Source of the DNA: Mariniblastus fucicola
Lineage (GTDB): Bacteria; Planctomycetota; Planctomycetia; Pirellulales; Pirellulaceae
Reading direction: 5' to 3'
DNA length: 64,000 nt
Assembly (NCBI RefSeq): GCF_008087665.1
Contig: NZ_CP042912.1
Span: forward strand, 992,001 to 1,056,000
Shown: piece by piece, positions 52,530-62,600 of the stretch
Layout of the letters: each line of letters opens with the position of its first letter
Numbering within the stretch: position 1 is the stretch's first letter
Position numbers and translations under genes: made by a program
Notes under the pieces: generated by a model
What the model saw: only the letters and a program-made list of their open reading frames with translations
What the model was told of the DNA's origin: nothing
The model's database searches: none

Positions 52530-53741
52530 ATGATTAAAGCAGAATTTTCAAAGCAACTCGCCACGACGCTCGACCAGATCGAACAGCAAGGACTTTATAA
52601 ACGCGAACGCCTGATCGACGGCCCACAGTCAGCCGCGATTCCCGTTCAGGATTCCGAATCCCGCAGCGAAGTCCTGAATTTTTGCGCCAACAATTACCTT
52701 GGCCTCGCCGATCATCCGGACCTCGTCGCCGCAGCGAAAGAGTCACTCGATCAGTACGGCTACGGGATGGCGTCGGTGCGATTTATCTGCGGCACGCAAA
52801 CCATCCACCGCGATCTGGAAAAGAAGATCGCCGACTGGCTGGGCTACGAAGACACGATTCTTTACGCGGCCTGCTTCGACGCCAACGGAGGGCTGTTTGA
52901 GCCGCTGCTTACTGCGGAAGACGCGATCGTTTCGGACTCACTCAACCATGCTTCGATCATCGATGGCATCCGGCTATGCAAAGCCAAACGTTTTCGGTTC
53001 GCGAACTCGGACATGGGCGACTTGAGAGCGAAACTGACCGAAGCCAAAGTGGCTGGTGCTCGCAACATCATGATTGCCACCGACGGCGTGTTTTCGATGG
53101 ACGGCTACATCGCCAAACTTCCTGAGATTTGCGATCTGGCTGACGAGTTCGAAGCTCTCGTGATGGTGGACGATTGCCACTCGACAGGCTTTCTCGGCAG
53201 CGGCGGTCGCGGAACCGCAGAGCATCACGACTGCATGGGACGTGTGGATATTCTCACAGGAACTCTGGGCAAAGCGCTCGGCGGTGCGATGGGTGGTTTC
53301 ACGTGTGCCAGCCAGGCGATCATCGATATTCTACGCCAACGTTCACGACCTTATCTGTTTTCCAACAGCCTTGCTCCGGCCCTGGTCGGTGCGTCGATGA
53401 AAGCCATCGATCTGGTCAGCAGCAAAGAAGGCGACGAGCGTCGAAAGCAACTTTTTGAGAACGCGAATCGTTTCCGTGCCGGCATGAGCGAGGCTGGCTT
53501 TACGCTTCCCGACGGCGAACATCCAATCATCCCGGTCATGTTGGGCGACGCCGAGTTGGCGCAGCGGATGTCGGCAAAGCTGCTCGAAAAAGGCATTTAT
53601 GTGGTCGGGTTCTTCTATCCGGTCGTGCCGAAAGAAACCGCTCGGATCCGTACGCAGATGTCGGCCGGGCATTCGTCGGAACAGGTTGACCAGTGCGTTC
53701 AGGCATTCATCGACGTCGGCAAAGAGCTGGGCGTCATTTGA
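52530..53741 (+). CDS. kbl: Glycine C-acetyltransferase (2-amino-3-ketobutyrate CoA ligase), 403 aa
   Basis: This PLP enzyme cleaves 2-amino-3-ketobutyrate with CoA into glycine and acetyl-CoA. The alpha-oxoamine synthase family pattern is full: [74 protein letters not shown], and the PLP lysine in [10 protein letters not shown]. Length equals the family (398-403). Gene tdh follows after 71 bases, so the pair forms a threonine-to-glycine operon. A TAGAAT box at 52491-52496 may be the -10, without a clear -35. Confidence 0.97.
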   Translation: MIKAEFSKQLATTLDQIEQQGLYKRERLIDGPQSAAIPVQDSESRSEVLNFCANNYLGLADHPDLVAAAKESLDQYGYGMASVRFICGTQTIHRDLEKKIADWLGYEDTILYAACFDANGGLFEPLLTAEDAIVSDSLNHASIIDGIRLCKAKRFRFANSDMGDLRAKLTEAKVAGARNIMIATDGVFSMDGYIAKLPEICDLADEFEALVMVDDCHSTGFLGSGGRGTAEHHDCMGRVDILTGTLGKALGGAMGGFTCASQAIIDILRQRSRPYLFSNSLAPALVGASMKAIDLVSSKEGDERRKQLFENANRFRAGMSEAGFTLPDGEHPIIPVMLGDAELAQRMSAKLLEKGIYVVGFFYPVVPKETARIRTQMSAGHSSEQVDQCVQAFIDVGKELGVI

Positions 53742-53812
53742 GTTGCCAGCCGATTTGCAACGGCATGTCACGGCACGCCGACACCGAAAGATGAACACAG
53801 AAACGAAACGTC

Positions 53813-54841
53813 ATGAAAGCTCTCGTCAAAGCAAAGTCTGAACCTGGAATCTGGATGGACGATGTCCCGATGCCGGAAATTGCTCCTAACGAAGTCCTGA
53901 TCAAAGTGCACAAGACTTCGATCTGTGGCACGGACATGCACATTTACAAATGGGACGACTGGGCTCAGGCCAACGTCCCTGTGCCGATGGTTACGGGCCA
54001 CGAATACGGTGGCGTCGTCGTCGAAGTCGGCTCTGGTGTTCGTCGTGTTGAAGTTGGACAGCGAGTTTCCGGCGAAGGTCACGTGGTCGGCAATCGCAGT
54101 CGCAATGCCAGGTCCGGTCGCTTTCACCTCGACCCGGACACGAAGGGAATCGGCGTGAACTTGCCCGGAGCGTTTGCTCAATACGTGAAGCTTCCCGAGT
54201 TCAATGTCATCCCGTTGCCGGATGACCTTCCGATGGACATCGCCGCGATTCTTGACCCGCTGGGCAACGCAGTGCATACTGCGCTAAGCTTTGACCTGGT
54301 CGCCGAAGATGTGCTGATTACGGGCGCTGGACCGATCGGAGTCATGTCAGCGGCGGTCGCGAGGAAAGCCGGAGCACGTCGGATCGTGATCACGGACATC
54401 AATCAGTGGCGGCTCGATTTCGCCAAACAGATCAATCCGGACATCCACACCGTCAACGTTGCCGACGGCGATTTGCGAGAGACGATGAAGTCGATTGGCA
54501 TGCAGGAGGGTTTCGACGTCGGCTTCGAAATGAGCGGAGCGGCTCCCGCGCTAAGCCAAATGATCGACACGATGATCATGGGTGGCAACATTGCGATGTT
54601 GGGTCTGCCGCCCAAGCCATTCCCGACCGACTGGGGCAAGATCGTGCTCAAGGCGCTCACTGTCCGCGGAATTTACGGGCGGCAAATGTACGATACCTGG
54701 TACAAAATGCTGGCGATGTTGGACAGCGGCCTGGAGATGGATGGGATGATTACGCATCGCTTCGCGGCCGACGATTTTCAGGCCGCATTTGACGTGATGC
54801 TGACGGGCGAATGTGGAAAAGTGATTCTGAACTGGGATTAG
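53813..54841 (+). CDS. tdh: L-threonine 3-dehydrogenase, 342 aa
   Basis: This zinc-dependent medium-chain dehydrogenase oxidises L-threonine to 2-amino-3-ketobutyrate with NAD+. The catalytic zinc site has CGTDMHIYKWDDWAQ and GHEYGGVVVEVG; the Rossmann nucleotide site has ITGAGPIGVMSAAVARKAGA. Note the structural-zinc region is FHLDPDTKGIG-like without the four-cysteine cluster of E. coli Tdh; SGEGHVVGNRSRNARSGRFHL appears in its place. The gene directly follows kbl, whose product uses the dehydrogenase product. Length (342) is normal. Confidence 0.96.
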   Translation: MKALVKAKSEPGIWMDDVPMPEIAPNEVLIKVHKTSICGTDMHIYKWDDWAQANVPVPMVTGHEYGGVVVEVGSGVRRVEVGQRVSGEGHVVGNRSRNARSGRFHLDPDTKGIGVNLPGAFAQYVKLPEFNVIPLPDDLPMDIAAILDPLGNAVHTALSFDLVAEDVLITGAGPIGVMSAAVARKAGARRIVITDINQWRLDFAKQINPDIHTVNVADGDLRETMKSIGMQEGFDVGFEMSGAAPALSQMIDTMIMGGNIAMLGLPPKPFPTDWGKIVLKALTVRGIYGRQMYDTWYKMLAMLDSGLEMDGMITHRFAADDFQAAFDVMLTGECGKVILNWD

Positions 54842-54944
54842 GACAAGGTTCACGCCAGTGAATTCATTCGCGCAATGTCGCGATACGCGTTGCCGCGTGC
54901 GATACTCTTACGGCGTATCTGATTTTTCGCTTCGTGAAAGAAAG

Positions 54945-55823
54945 CTACCAGATCTGAATTGCCGTTTCCAACTGGACGTCCAGTTTCTCGTGGACGCCCT
55001 TCCTTACGGTTTCAATCAGTTTGATAACGTCAGCCACCGTCGCTCCCGATTCAGTCACCAGATAGTTCGGATTCGCGTCGAACAAAGAGACGCCGCCAAC
55101 GCTGGTGCCTTTCATGCCCGCACTGTCGATCAAATCGGCTGCGGATTCGCCGAAGGGATTCTTGAACAGGTACGCGGCATTGAAGTCCGCAGGAGGACGC
55201 TTGGCTTTCTTGACCAACCACAACGTTTGCAGTTGTTTGGTCAACGCGGCAGGATCTTCTTTTTCGAACTCGGCTTCGACCGCCAGGATCACCAATTCAC
55301 TCAGACTCGATTCGCGGGAAGAGAACGTCACGTCCTCGCCGCTGTAAGTTAATTGCTCGCCCGACCGTTTCATCACGTCAACTGAGCGAACCCATGTTCC
55401 GATGTCGACGTTGGGAAAGCTGATGTTGCTGTGCAAGGCGCCGCCAATCGTTCCCGGCATGCCGACAAGATGCTGTGGCCCGTTGAGTCCTTCACGGATT
55501 GCGTTGGAAACCAGATGAGACAACCTCGCACCACCGCCGACTCGCATTCTGTTTCCATCGATTTCGATTTGACAAAACGCCGGAGCTGAAAGATGAATCA
55601 CCAAACCGGAAACGCCTGAGTCGGGAACCAGCACGTTGCTGCCAGCGCCGATCATCCGAACCGAAACGCCGGCTTCTGAAAATCGTTTGACGATGGCGGC
55701 AAGTTCCTCGACCGTGGTTGGTTCGGCAAAGTACTCCGCAGGGCCGCCAAGTCGCAAACTGGTCAAAGGTGAAAGAGGTTCGTTCTCGCGGACAAAATGT
55801 TCGAAGCCGGAAATCAGTGACAC
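54945..55823 (-). CDS. murB: UDP-N-acetylenolpyruvoylglucosamine reductase, 292 aa
   Basis: MurB makes UDP-MurNAc for peptidoglycan in the cytosol, using FAD and NADPH. Visible blocks are TSLRLGGPAEYFAEP and GAGSNVLVPDSGVSGLVIHL (FAD binding), LVGMPGTIGGALHSNIS, a serine in FSSRESSLSELV (general acid region), and the C-terminal VQLETAI glutamate. The start is a GTG at 55823 with only a weak GAGA upstream. The gene is alone in the window, with no other mur genes near it. Its presence supports that this planctomycete makes peptidoglycan. Confidence 0.94.
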   Translation of the reverse strand: MSLISGFEHFVRENEPLSPLTSLRLGGPAEYFAEPTTVEELAAIVKRFSEAGVSVRMIGAGSNVLVPDSGVSGLVIHLSAPAFCQIEIDGNRMRVGGGARLSHLVSNAIREGLNGPQHLVGMPGTIGGALHSNISFPNVDIGTWVRSVDVMKRSGEQLTYSGEDVTFSSRESSLSELVILAVEAEFEKEDPAALTKQLQTLWLVKKAKRPPADFNAAYLFKNPFGESAADLIDSAGMKGTSVGGVSLFDANPNYLVTESGATVADVIKLIETVRKGVHEKLDVQLETAIQIW

Positions 55824-55864
55824 GTCGGTATCTCGGGAGAAGGTTGGAATGTCTGGTCAAAAAA

Positions 55865-55935
55865 GGTGAGTAAAGACAGACAGAAACAGACCAGGAGGAC
55901 CAATGACTGTTCAAACAACGTCTGCTTTACTCACC
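55865..55935. repeat. 11-bp inverted repeat with a 49-base spacer
   Basis: GGTGAGTAAAG (55865-55875) and CTTTACTCACC (55925-55935) are perfect inverse copies. A strong AGGAGG site and a small open frame start inside the spacer. It lies upstream of murB (starts at 55823). It may be a regulatory dyad. Confidence 0.55.
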
Positions 55936-56052
55936 ACAGAATACCCTTTTCAGCGGGGCACTCGAAGGCCCCTGATCGCCGAAAGCAACCCGGAAACGTC
56001 GTCTACTGGCGAACTCTTCGACGAAACAGTGGCTGAATCATTCCCGTGTTGA
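55903..56052 (+). CDS. Possible small protein with a perfect ribosome binding site, 49 aa
   Basis: AGGAGG at 55893-55898 is four bases before an ATG that opens a 49-codon frame ending in TGA at 56050-56052. The peptide starts MTVQTTSALLTTEYPFQRG and is hydrophilic, with an acidic end (GELFDETVAESFPC). Its last 50 bases run antisense over the end of the HExxH gene. It is divergent from murB. No family is recognised; the near-ideal ribosome binding site is the main support. Confidence 0.4.
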   Translation: MTVQTTSALLTTEYPFQRGTRRPLIAESNPETSSTGELFDETVAESFPC

Positions 56053-56575
56053 ACGGCCGCTGGGCGACCGCATGATAGCCTCGCTTCACCGTCCGTGACC
56101 CGTCAGGACGAACCGCAACGCGAGTCCTGGCTGAGGTTCCTGCCGAAGCAACTCGGTAGGCACGCGAATTCGCCGAGCCATGTCGCCTGCTGCCTCCGCT
56201 GCCCGATTGAAAGTACCGTATCGCTGCGGCTCGGGCGGCCGGCGAAGTGTTTCGTGCCGCCCACTGATCCGCTTCGTATTCTGCCTGCCTGACCGGTGTG
56301 CCGCGTTCCAGGTGCCGCAGTGCAATGTGACCATATTCGTGCGCTCGGAAAAACGAACACAGTTCAGGCCCCAGCCTCGCGCACGTTCTCGGGTTGTACT
56401 CGACCGTCAAGGTGTTGCCGCGGTAGCCGACCGAAGCAATTCCTCGCATGCCAGGCACAGCGACTTCCCGAATCGTCTGCGCCGTCAATTCAGCGGAATG
56501 AAAAGCGATCATTCCCGAAATACTCAAAAGCATCGTCCCCAGCCCCGAAATCATCCGGGTCATTCGCCTCGTCAT
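56003..56575 (-). CDS. Secreted HExxH metallopeptidase-like protein, 190 aa
   Basis: A signal-type N-terminus (basic RRMTRM, then a hydrophobic stretch ending SAELTAQ) indicates export. FFRAHEYGHIALRHLE contains the zinc motif HEYGH near 85-89, and about 20 residues later REAEYEAD-type RQAEYEADQWAARN provides the third-ligand glutamate and a following aspartate, as in gluzincin or M48-type small peptidases. The tail is Arg/Gly/Ser-rich. It is short for a known peptidase family, so catalysis is likely but not certain. The end overlaps a small plus-strand frame. Confidence 0.8.
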   Translation of the reverse strand: MTRRMTRMISGLGTMLLSISGMIAFHSAELTAQTIREVAVPGMRGIASVGYRGNTLTVEYNPRTCARLGPELCSFFRAHEYGHIALRHLERGTPVRQAEYEADQWAARNTSPAARAAAIRYFQSGSGGSRRHGSANSRAYRVASAGTSARTRVAVRPDGSRTVKRGYHAVAQRPFNTGMIQPLFRRRVRQ

Positions 56576-57086
56576 TTTCTTCTCCCTGGAAAACAGTTTC
56601 AGTCAAAGAAGTGGTGCACGAAGTACGCAAAGTATCTCTCATTGTTTTTCCAAGTCGAGCACTTTGTCCAAAAACGGAATGCTTGCAGCGAAAGCGAAAT
56701 CGGTGATGGCACTTTCATGCTCAACGCACAAATGAAACTTGATCATTGCGGTAGTGATTGCACCCCAGTTGGATGCTACAGAATGGCAGCTTGCGATTGA
56801 TGCGAGCAAGATTCGTTGCATTGGTCAGTTAGGAACAGCATTAAGATTTGGCGAATTCTTGCATGGACTCCAGGTGGCCACTTGGTGGATGACGACGCGT
56901 GGGAGTTGGGTTGCTAGCAATCGAGTTTCATTGCTGGCAAAGTTTCCCGATTATGCCAATTCTGCTGAAGGCGAAGACCCTGCCGATCCGATCCAGCAAG
57001 AGGCTGGTCAGTCCGCGGATCCATCGGTGCGCCGGATTCACGCCAGCTATGCACCGAACATCCTTCCGATAAAACGGAGTCCTGCC
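56576..57086. other. Upstream region of the coiled-coil gene
   Basis: This 511-base gap separates the divergent HExxH and coiled-coil genes. The coiled-coil frame stays open upstream for 116 codons (from 56739), but that extension has no ribosome binding site and no family similarity. GGAG seven bases before the ATG at 57087 fixes the true start. No promoter pair, repeat or structured RNA is clear to me. Confidence 0.5.
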
Positions 57087-59504
57087 ATGAACCCAACTGA
57101 ACTCTTTACATACCTGTTTCTGGTCCTTTCTGGGTTGGTTGTCGGCTACTGGTTGTTCTACCGCGATCGCAGTCACGAAGAAGCGACTCGTGGCAAGCTG
57201 AAAAAAGAGAACAATGACTTGCAGAGATCGCTGCAGACCTCGCAGGTTGCGTTTGATTCGTTGGAAGAAAAATTTGGACGGCAGCGCGGGCAGTTGAATG
57301 TGCTGCAGCAGCTTTGCGACGATTGGTCGTCAAGTCGTGAGATCTCTGAACGCGAACGGGCTCAACTGGAAACGGATTTGAGTGCCAAAACGTCTCGAAT
57401 GTCAGAAGTCGAGAAAGAGTATCGGGATGAAAAGCGACAGCGGATTGCTCTCGAAGACAAAGTGCACAAGCTTTCCCAGGAAGTGCTGGAGAAGAAAGCC
57501 GAAGTCGAAGAGCAGTGGCGTGGCAAGTGCTCGGAAGCCGAATCTGCGCTCCACAAACGAACGGTTGATTTGGAGTCGATCAAGGTTGATCGCAAGCAGG
57601 TCTCAAAACAACTTCACTCGGCCAACGCTCGCATCGCGGAACTGGAATCGGAGATCAAATCGAGCAAAAGCCTGATCGAAACGGCGACGACTAACGCAAC
57701 CGGATTGAAGCAGGAATATGTTTCGCTTGAGTCCGGACTAAAGGCAACCAACGACCAGCTAAAACAGGCTCAGGCCGAGTTGGCCAAAACTGTGTCTGAA
57801 AAAGAAGCCGCGATCAAGGCGACCGCAGATGCGGAAAAGCAGCTCGCGGTGATGGACAAAGAAACGGAAACACTCGGCGAGCAAAACAGCACGCTGCGAC
57901 AGAAGGTGGAAACGACTCAGGCGGCATTGACGTCGACGCAGGAGCAACTGGCTCGCGTGACCGAGCAACGTGATCAGGCGATGGAGCTGGAAAAAGCGGC
58001 GGGCGTTGTTTCGTCCGGTTTGCAAAAGCGTTTGGACAATCAGGAATCTACCATCCACATGCTGCGTCAGAGTCAGGACGATGCGCTTGAGAATCTGAAG
58101 CACGAGCTGAAAGTTCGAACGGAATTGGAAGCCAAATTCGACGCTCGGGCCGAAGCGATTCGCGGCGACGCAGAGAAAATGCGAGCCGAGTACGAGGCTC
58201 AGATCGAAGCACTTCGTTCGGAAACAGGCGACTCGAAAGTCAGCTACGAGGCTCAGCTGGAGAAGGCTCGCAACGACGCAGAAGCGGCACGCGAATCCGT
58301 CGAAGCGGCTCGCAAAGAAGTCGAAACGGCACGCAAGGATGTCGAATCGGCTCGTAAGGAGGCTGAGAAAGTCAGCGTTCAACAGGCCGCGAAGTACGAG
58401 CCACAGCTGAAGGAGCTTCGTTCACAACTTGCTCGTCAGGCGGCACAGTATGCAGAGCACTCACGGGATCTACGAAACCAGCTGGCTCAACAGCGATCCG
58501 AGCTGGAGCAGGAACGCAACCGCATGACGTCGGAATCGCAATCGATGGCTTCCCGATTCAGCACTCTGGAAACCGAAGCGACGACCTACACGCAGTCGAT
58601 CGTCAAGCTTGACGCGAAACGGGAACAGCTACAACTGGAACTCGACGCGGCACGCAAACAGATGCAGGCTCAACTCAAACAGGACAGCGAAACGATTGGT
58701 GAACTGCAACGCGAACGCAATGACCTGCGAACCGAATTGGAGCAGGTCCATTTGCAGATCGTTCCCTTGCAGGAGCAAATTGACTCTCACCGTGCGTTCA
58801 CGACCGAACTGGAAATGAGCCAGTCACGAGTCGTGGAACTTGAACGTTCGTTGGTTCAACGGGATCAGGAAAGCAAACGGCTTCACGCTCAAGCCAACGA
58901 GCTCGAACGACTTCGTCAACGATATCAGGATGCACGCGAGCGGCAGGAAAAACTGCAGCTTCAGCTAGACGAAATGGTCTCTCGTCAGATCACGCGGGAG
59001 TCCGAGCGATCCATCGATCAGGCTCGCATCCACGAACTTGAGGCTCAGCTGAAAGTCAGCCTTGAGACGATCGAAGATCTCAGGAAAGAGCGTGCGTTGG
59101 TTCTGGCGACGCTTGCCGATCAGCGACAATCGCAGGAACCTGCTGCAACCGTTATTTCGTTTACGCAGTCTCTTGAGCCTCAGGACGTTTCTTCGGACGA
59201 CGACTACGATCAGGAGTACGGCGGACGGATGCGCCGCGACGCCAATCGCGGAATGGTCTTTACCGAAGCACCCGCATCCTGTGACGACCTGAAGCGAATT
59301 TCAGGCATCGCCGAAGTGCTTGAGAAACGCTTGAATGACTTCGGGATCTACACCTTCAAGCAAGTGATGGATTGGAAGCCAGAAGAGATCGAAGAGTTTT
59401 CTCGACTGCTCGCGTTCCGTGACCGAATCGAACGGGACGACTGGCAGGGCCAAGCCCGGTTCTTCTACAACCAGAAACGCAAAAGCGTTCGCGCGGTCGC
59501 GTAG
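57087..59504 (+). CDS. TM/coiled-coil protein with a C-terminal helix-hairpin-helix domain, 805 aa
   Basis: The ATG at 57087 has GGAG seven bases upstream. One N-terminal membrane helix (about 6-24, LFTYLFLVLSGLVVGYWLFY) anchors the protein, which then consists of about 660 residues of near-continuous coiled coil rich in Glu, Lys, Gln and Ala. Residues about 730-795 form a domain DDLKRISGIAEVLEKRLNDFGIYTFKQVMDW, a helix-hairpin-helix of the kind found next to coiled coils in planctomycete and other bacterial proteins (also seen in ribosomal L21-linked and NADH dehydrogenase-linked sequences), likely binding nucleic acid or protein. The layout recalls an elongated tether from the membrane to DNA. 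Confidence 0.88.
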   Translation: MNPTELFTYLFLVLSGLVVGYWLFYRDRSHEEATRGKLKKENNDLQRSLQTSQVAFDSLEEKFGRQRGQLNVLQQLCDDWSSSREISERERAQLETDLSAKTSRMSEVEKEYRDEKRQRIALEDKVHKLSQEVLEKKAEVEEQWRGKCSEAESALHKRTVDLESIKVDRKQVSKQLHSANARIAELESEIKSSKSLIETATTNATGLKQEYVSLESGLKATNDQLKQAQAELAKTVSEKEAAIKATADAEKQLAVMDKETETLGEQNSTLRQKVETTQAALTSTQEQLARVTEQRDQAMELEKAAGVVSSGLQKRLDNQESTIHMLRQSQDDALENLKHELKVRTELEAKFDARAEAIRGDAEKMRAEYEAQIEALRSETGDSKVSYEAQLEKARNDAEAARESVEAARKEVETARKDVESARKEAEKVSVQQAAKYEPQLKELRSQLARQAAQYAEHSRDLRNQLAQQRSELEQERNRMTSESQSMASRFSTLETEATTYTQSIVKLDAKREQLQLELDAARKQMQAQLKQDSETIGELQRERNDLRTELEQVHLQIVPLQEQIDSHRAFTTELEMSQSRVVELERSLVQRDQESKRLHAQANELERLRQRYQDARERQEKLQLQLDEMVSRQITRESERSIDQARIHELEAQLKVSLETIEDLRKERALVLATLADQRQSQEPAATVISFTQSLEPQDVSSDDDYDQEYGGRMRRDANRGMVFTEAPASCDDLKRISGIAEVLEKRLNDFGIYTFKQVMDWKPEEIEEFSRLLAFRDRIERDDWQGQARFFYNQKRKSVRAVA

Positions 59505-59632
59505 AGATCGCGTGGTTGTACCGGTCCGTTAGCGATAGTTGCTGCATTTACATTTCCGCAATGGCGTTGGCTGGTGCCGCAGGCGTTCTACAATGGTGGT
59601 CCCATCCCCATTGACTGTCTGTGGACAACGCC

Positions 59633-62600
59633 ATGCGCAAACGCCGCCTTTCGAGCAATCTCTCCCGCTCAGGTAAACTCAGTTACGCAACTTTGGAATC
59701 CCGGCAATTGCTTGCCGGAGTTTCGCACGCGATCAGTTCCGGGCCGTGGCATGCGGCGACGACCTGGGACAACGGCGTTCCCGATACGGCAACTCGCGCG
59801 GTCATTGATTCCGGAGTCACCGTCAACCTTGCTGGCGTTGATCATGTTGCCGAAGAGCTTGTCATCCAGGGTAACCTCGTCGTCGACGAAGGGGCTACAG
59901 CGAAGACGCTGACGACTCGCTGGATTCACGTCAACAGTGGAGGTGTTTTCCAAATCGGCACCGAAGCCGATCGCTACAATACGAATGACTTTGTGATCAC
60001 GTTGACGGGCGAAGACCCAACCGACTCGTTCGATATCGAAGGCGTCGCCGATCCCATCACCGACAACGATGCCTTCTTGATGGCCGCTGGCGGAGGGAGG
60101 TTGCAGTTCTTCGGTGAAGACAAGCTTTCGTTTACGAAACTGAAATCCACGGCAAACGTCGGCGACAATCAAATCGTTGTCGAAAAGGAAATTGATCGGG
60201 ACTTCGACGGAGACATCGATGCTGCCGACGGAGAAGTCAACTGGACGGTCGGCGACCAGATCGTCGTTGCGAGTTCCACGGGCGAGTACGCGGATGAGGA
60301 AGTCCGTACGATTTCGAACATCGTATGTCTGACCAACGGCGATGTGGTTATCACGCTCGATCAGGCGCTCAACCATCGGCATTACGGAGCGATTGAAACG
60401 TACAGCAACGATTCGCGGTCCTGGGACATCGATATGCGGGCCGAAGTCGCGTTGCTTTCGCGAAACGTTCGTATCCAGGGACTTGCTTCGCAGGATACGG
60501 ACAACTTTTTCGGTGACCGAGCTCGATACGAAGCAGGAAGCGGTGACGGCTTCGGAGCCCATACGATGATCATGGGGTCTGCAGGGCAGATTACCGTCGA
60601 CAACGTTCAGCTCGATCGGATGGGACAGACTTCGCGACTGGGCCGCTATCCGATTCACTGGCATCTGGCTGGCGATCGAAGCGGTGACGTGCTGAGAAAT
60701 GCGAGCATCACCAACTCCAACAATCGAGGCGTTACGATCCACGGGACGCACAACCTTCACATCGAAGGCGTGGTGCTTCACGACATCCACGGCCACGGCT
60801 TCTTTATGGAAGACGCCGTCGAAACGGGCAATGTCTTTCAGTCAAATATCACGTTCGGGATTCATAAAGTCGGGCGGACCGGAAACGCGGTTGATCTTGA
60901 TGACCCTTTTATTGTCGACACACACGATCACGTCGGCCAAAACGCAGAACGATTTCTCAGCTCTGCCGGCTATTGGATGACCAGCCCGGACAATACTTGG
61001 GTGGGTAACGTTTCAGCCGGATCAGAAGGGACCGGGTTCTGGTTTGTGTTTCCCAGACATGCAGTAGGAGAATCTGCCAATGATCCGCAGTACGACAATG
61101 TCGTGCCCAACGAAGTCGACCTTGGGCAATTCGACTATAACTCGTCGCACTCTTCTCCGATCGGGTTGAACTTCGATCGTGGTACCGACATCGAAGGCCC
61201 GATTGGCGATACGCTGAAAGACAATTTTGATGGGTTGGAGCATCGTCCGGACAACGAACCACAGATCAATTTTTATACGGCCTACAAACACGATACGGGA
61301 ATCTACCACCGCGGGCGCATCGGGAACTTTCACGAGAACCGGCTTGCGGACGTGGGGCGAGGCACCTTCATTACATTCACTCAGCGAATCACAGATACGC
61401 TTTACGTCGGCCACAGCCAGGGCAACAGTGATTCTTCTGAGGGGGTCGCGGGCCATACGTTTTACGACGGAGCCAACACGCTCGATGGCACGCACTTCGC
61501 GGGATTCAATGGCTCCAACGCCAACATGTTTATCGCTCATGGCGCCGCCCAGCGATTGACTCACTTTGTGATGAGCAACACCACATTCGAAGACGACGGA
61601 TCAGCCGACAATGTCCGGTTTGTGAGTCCTTCCGGGGGCACAAACTACAGTCCGGTTGGCAAGACAATGCCGTCTGTAATCTACGATGCGGACGGATCGT
61701 TCACCGGCCATGTTGGCGGCGGAGCGGGTTCAACCATCGTTCCGAACCATCCATTTTTCTACGACGCTGATGACTTTCAGCCGACGGGTTGGGAGGCGCG
61801 AGTCTCCGACGACCTGTATGCGATGTTCCGGATGAGGGCGCCGGATTCCGGCAATCCTGTTTTTCGTGTGACCAGTCCTGGCGGAGAAAGTGGCACGGCT
61901 CAACCGGGCACGGGGCAATTCAGCGGCACCAACACGCTGATGAAGCTTGATGGAGGCGGCGACTATGTGCTGGACTTCCCGGATGGACCGTCCGCCGTTG
62001 CCAGCGGATTCGATGTCACGTTCTACGCAAAAGTCGGTCCCTCGGCCGGATCGACAATCGTTCGGTTCAAGGACGTGGCCAGTTCGTTGTTGCCTCAGGA
62101 TATTCCTCGCGTCAATGGAGGTCTGACGAATCTTCGCGCTGCGACGCAGACTTCGTTTGAAGTTGTCGATGGCGATGTGTGGATGAAGCTGTTCAGTTCG
62201 GCAGACAAAATCTATTTCGAACCCGAAGCAAACTCCGCTCCGGTCGCTCTCGATGATTCCATTGTCACCAACGAAGACGTCGCCGTAAGCATTTCTGTGG
62301 TCGACAACGATAGTGATTCCGACGGAGACACAATCTACGTCAACGCCTCCCCGCTTGTGGTCGCAGACTATGTTGACGATTTCCAGTCTCCGACTGCGCC
62401 GGCCAACTGGCAGTACCTGTGGAATCAGAACAGCCAACTGGGTGACGAATCAGGCTACGTCGACATGAGCTGGTCCAACTGGCGATACCATCCTGTCGAC
62501 ATAACAAACTTTCCTTACCTCGGGCCAACGTTTGCTCATCCCGGCGATGGAACCAGCGAAGGAATCGGTGTTGAGCGATTTGCGATCGCCGCGTTTACGA

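Noticed and set aside
56739-57086. 116-codon upstream extension of the coiled-coil gene
   Set aside because: The frame is open, but the GGAG site and membrane-helix start at 57087 fit far better and the extension has no recognisable protein character.
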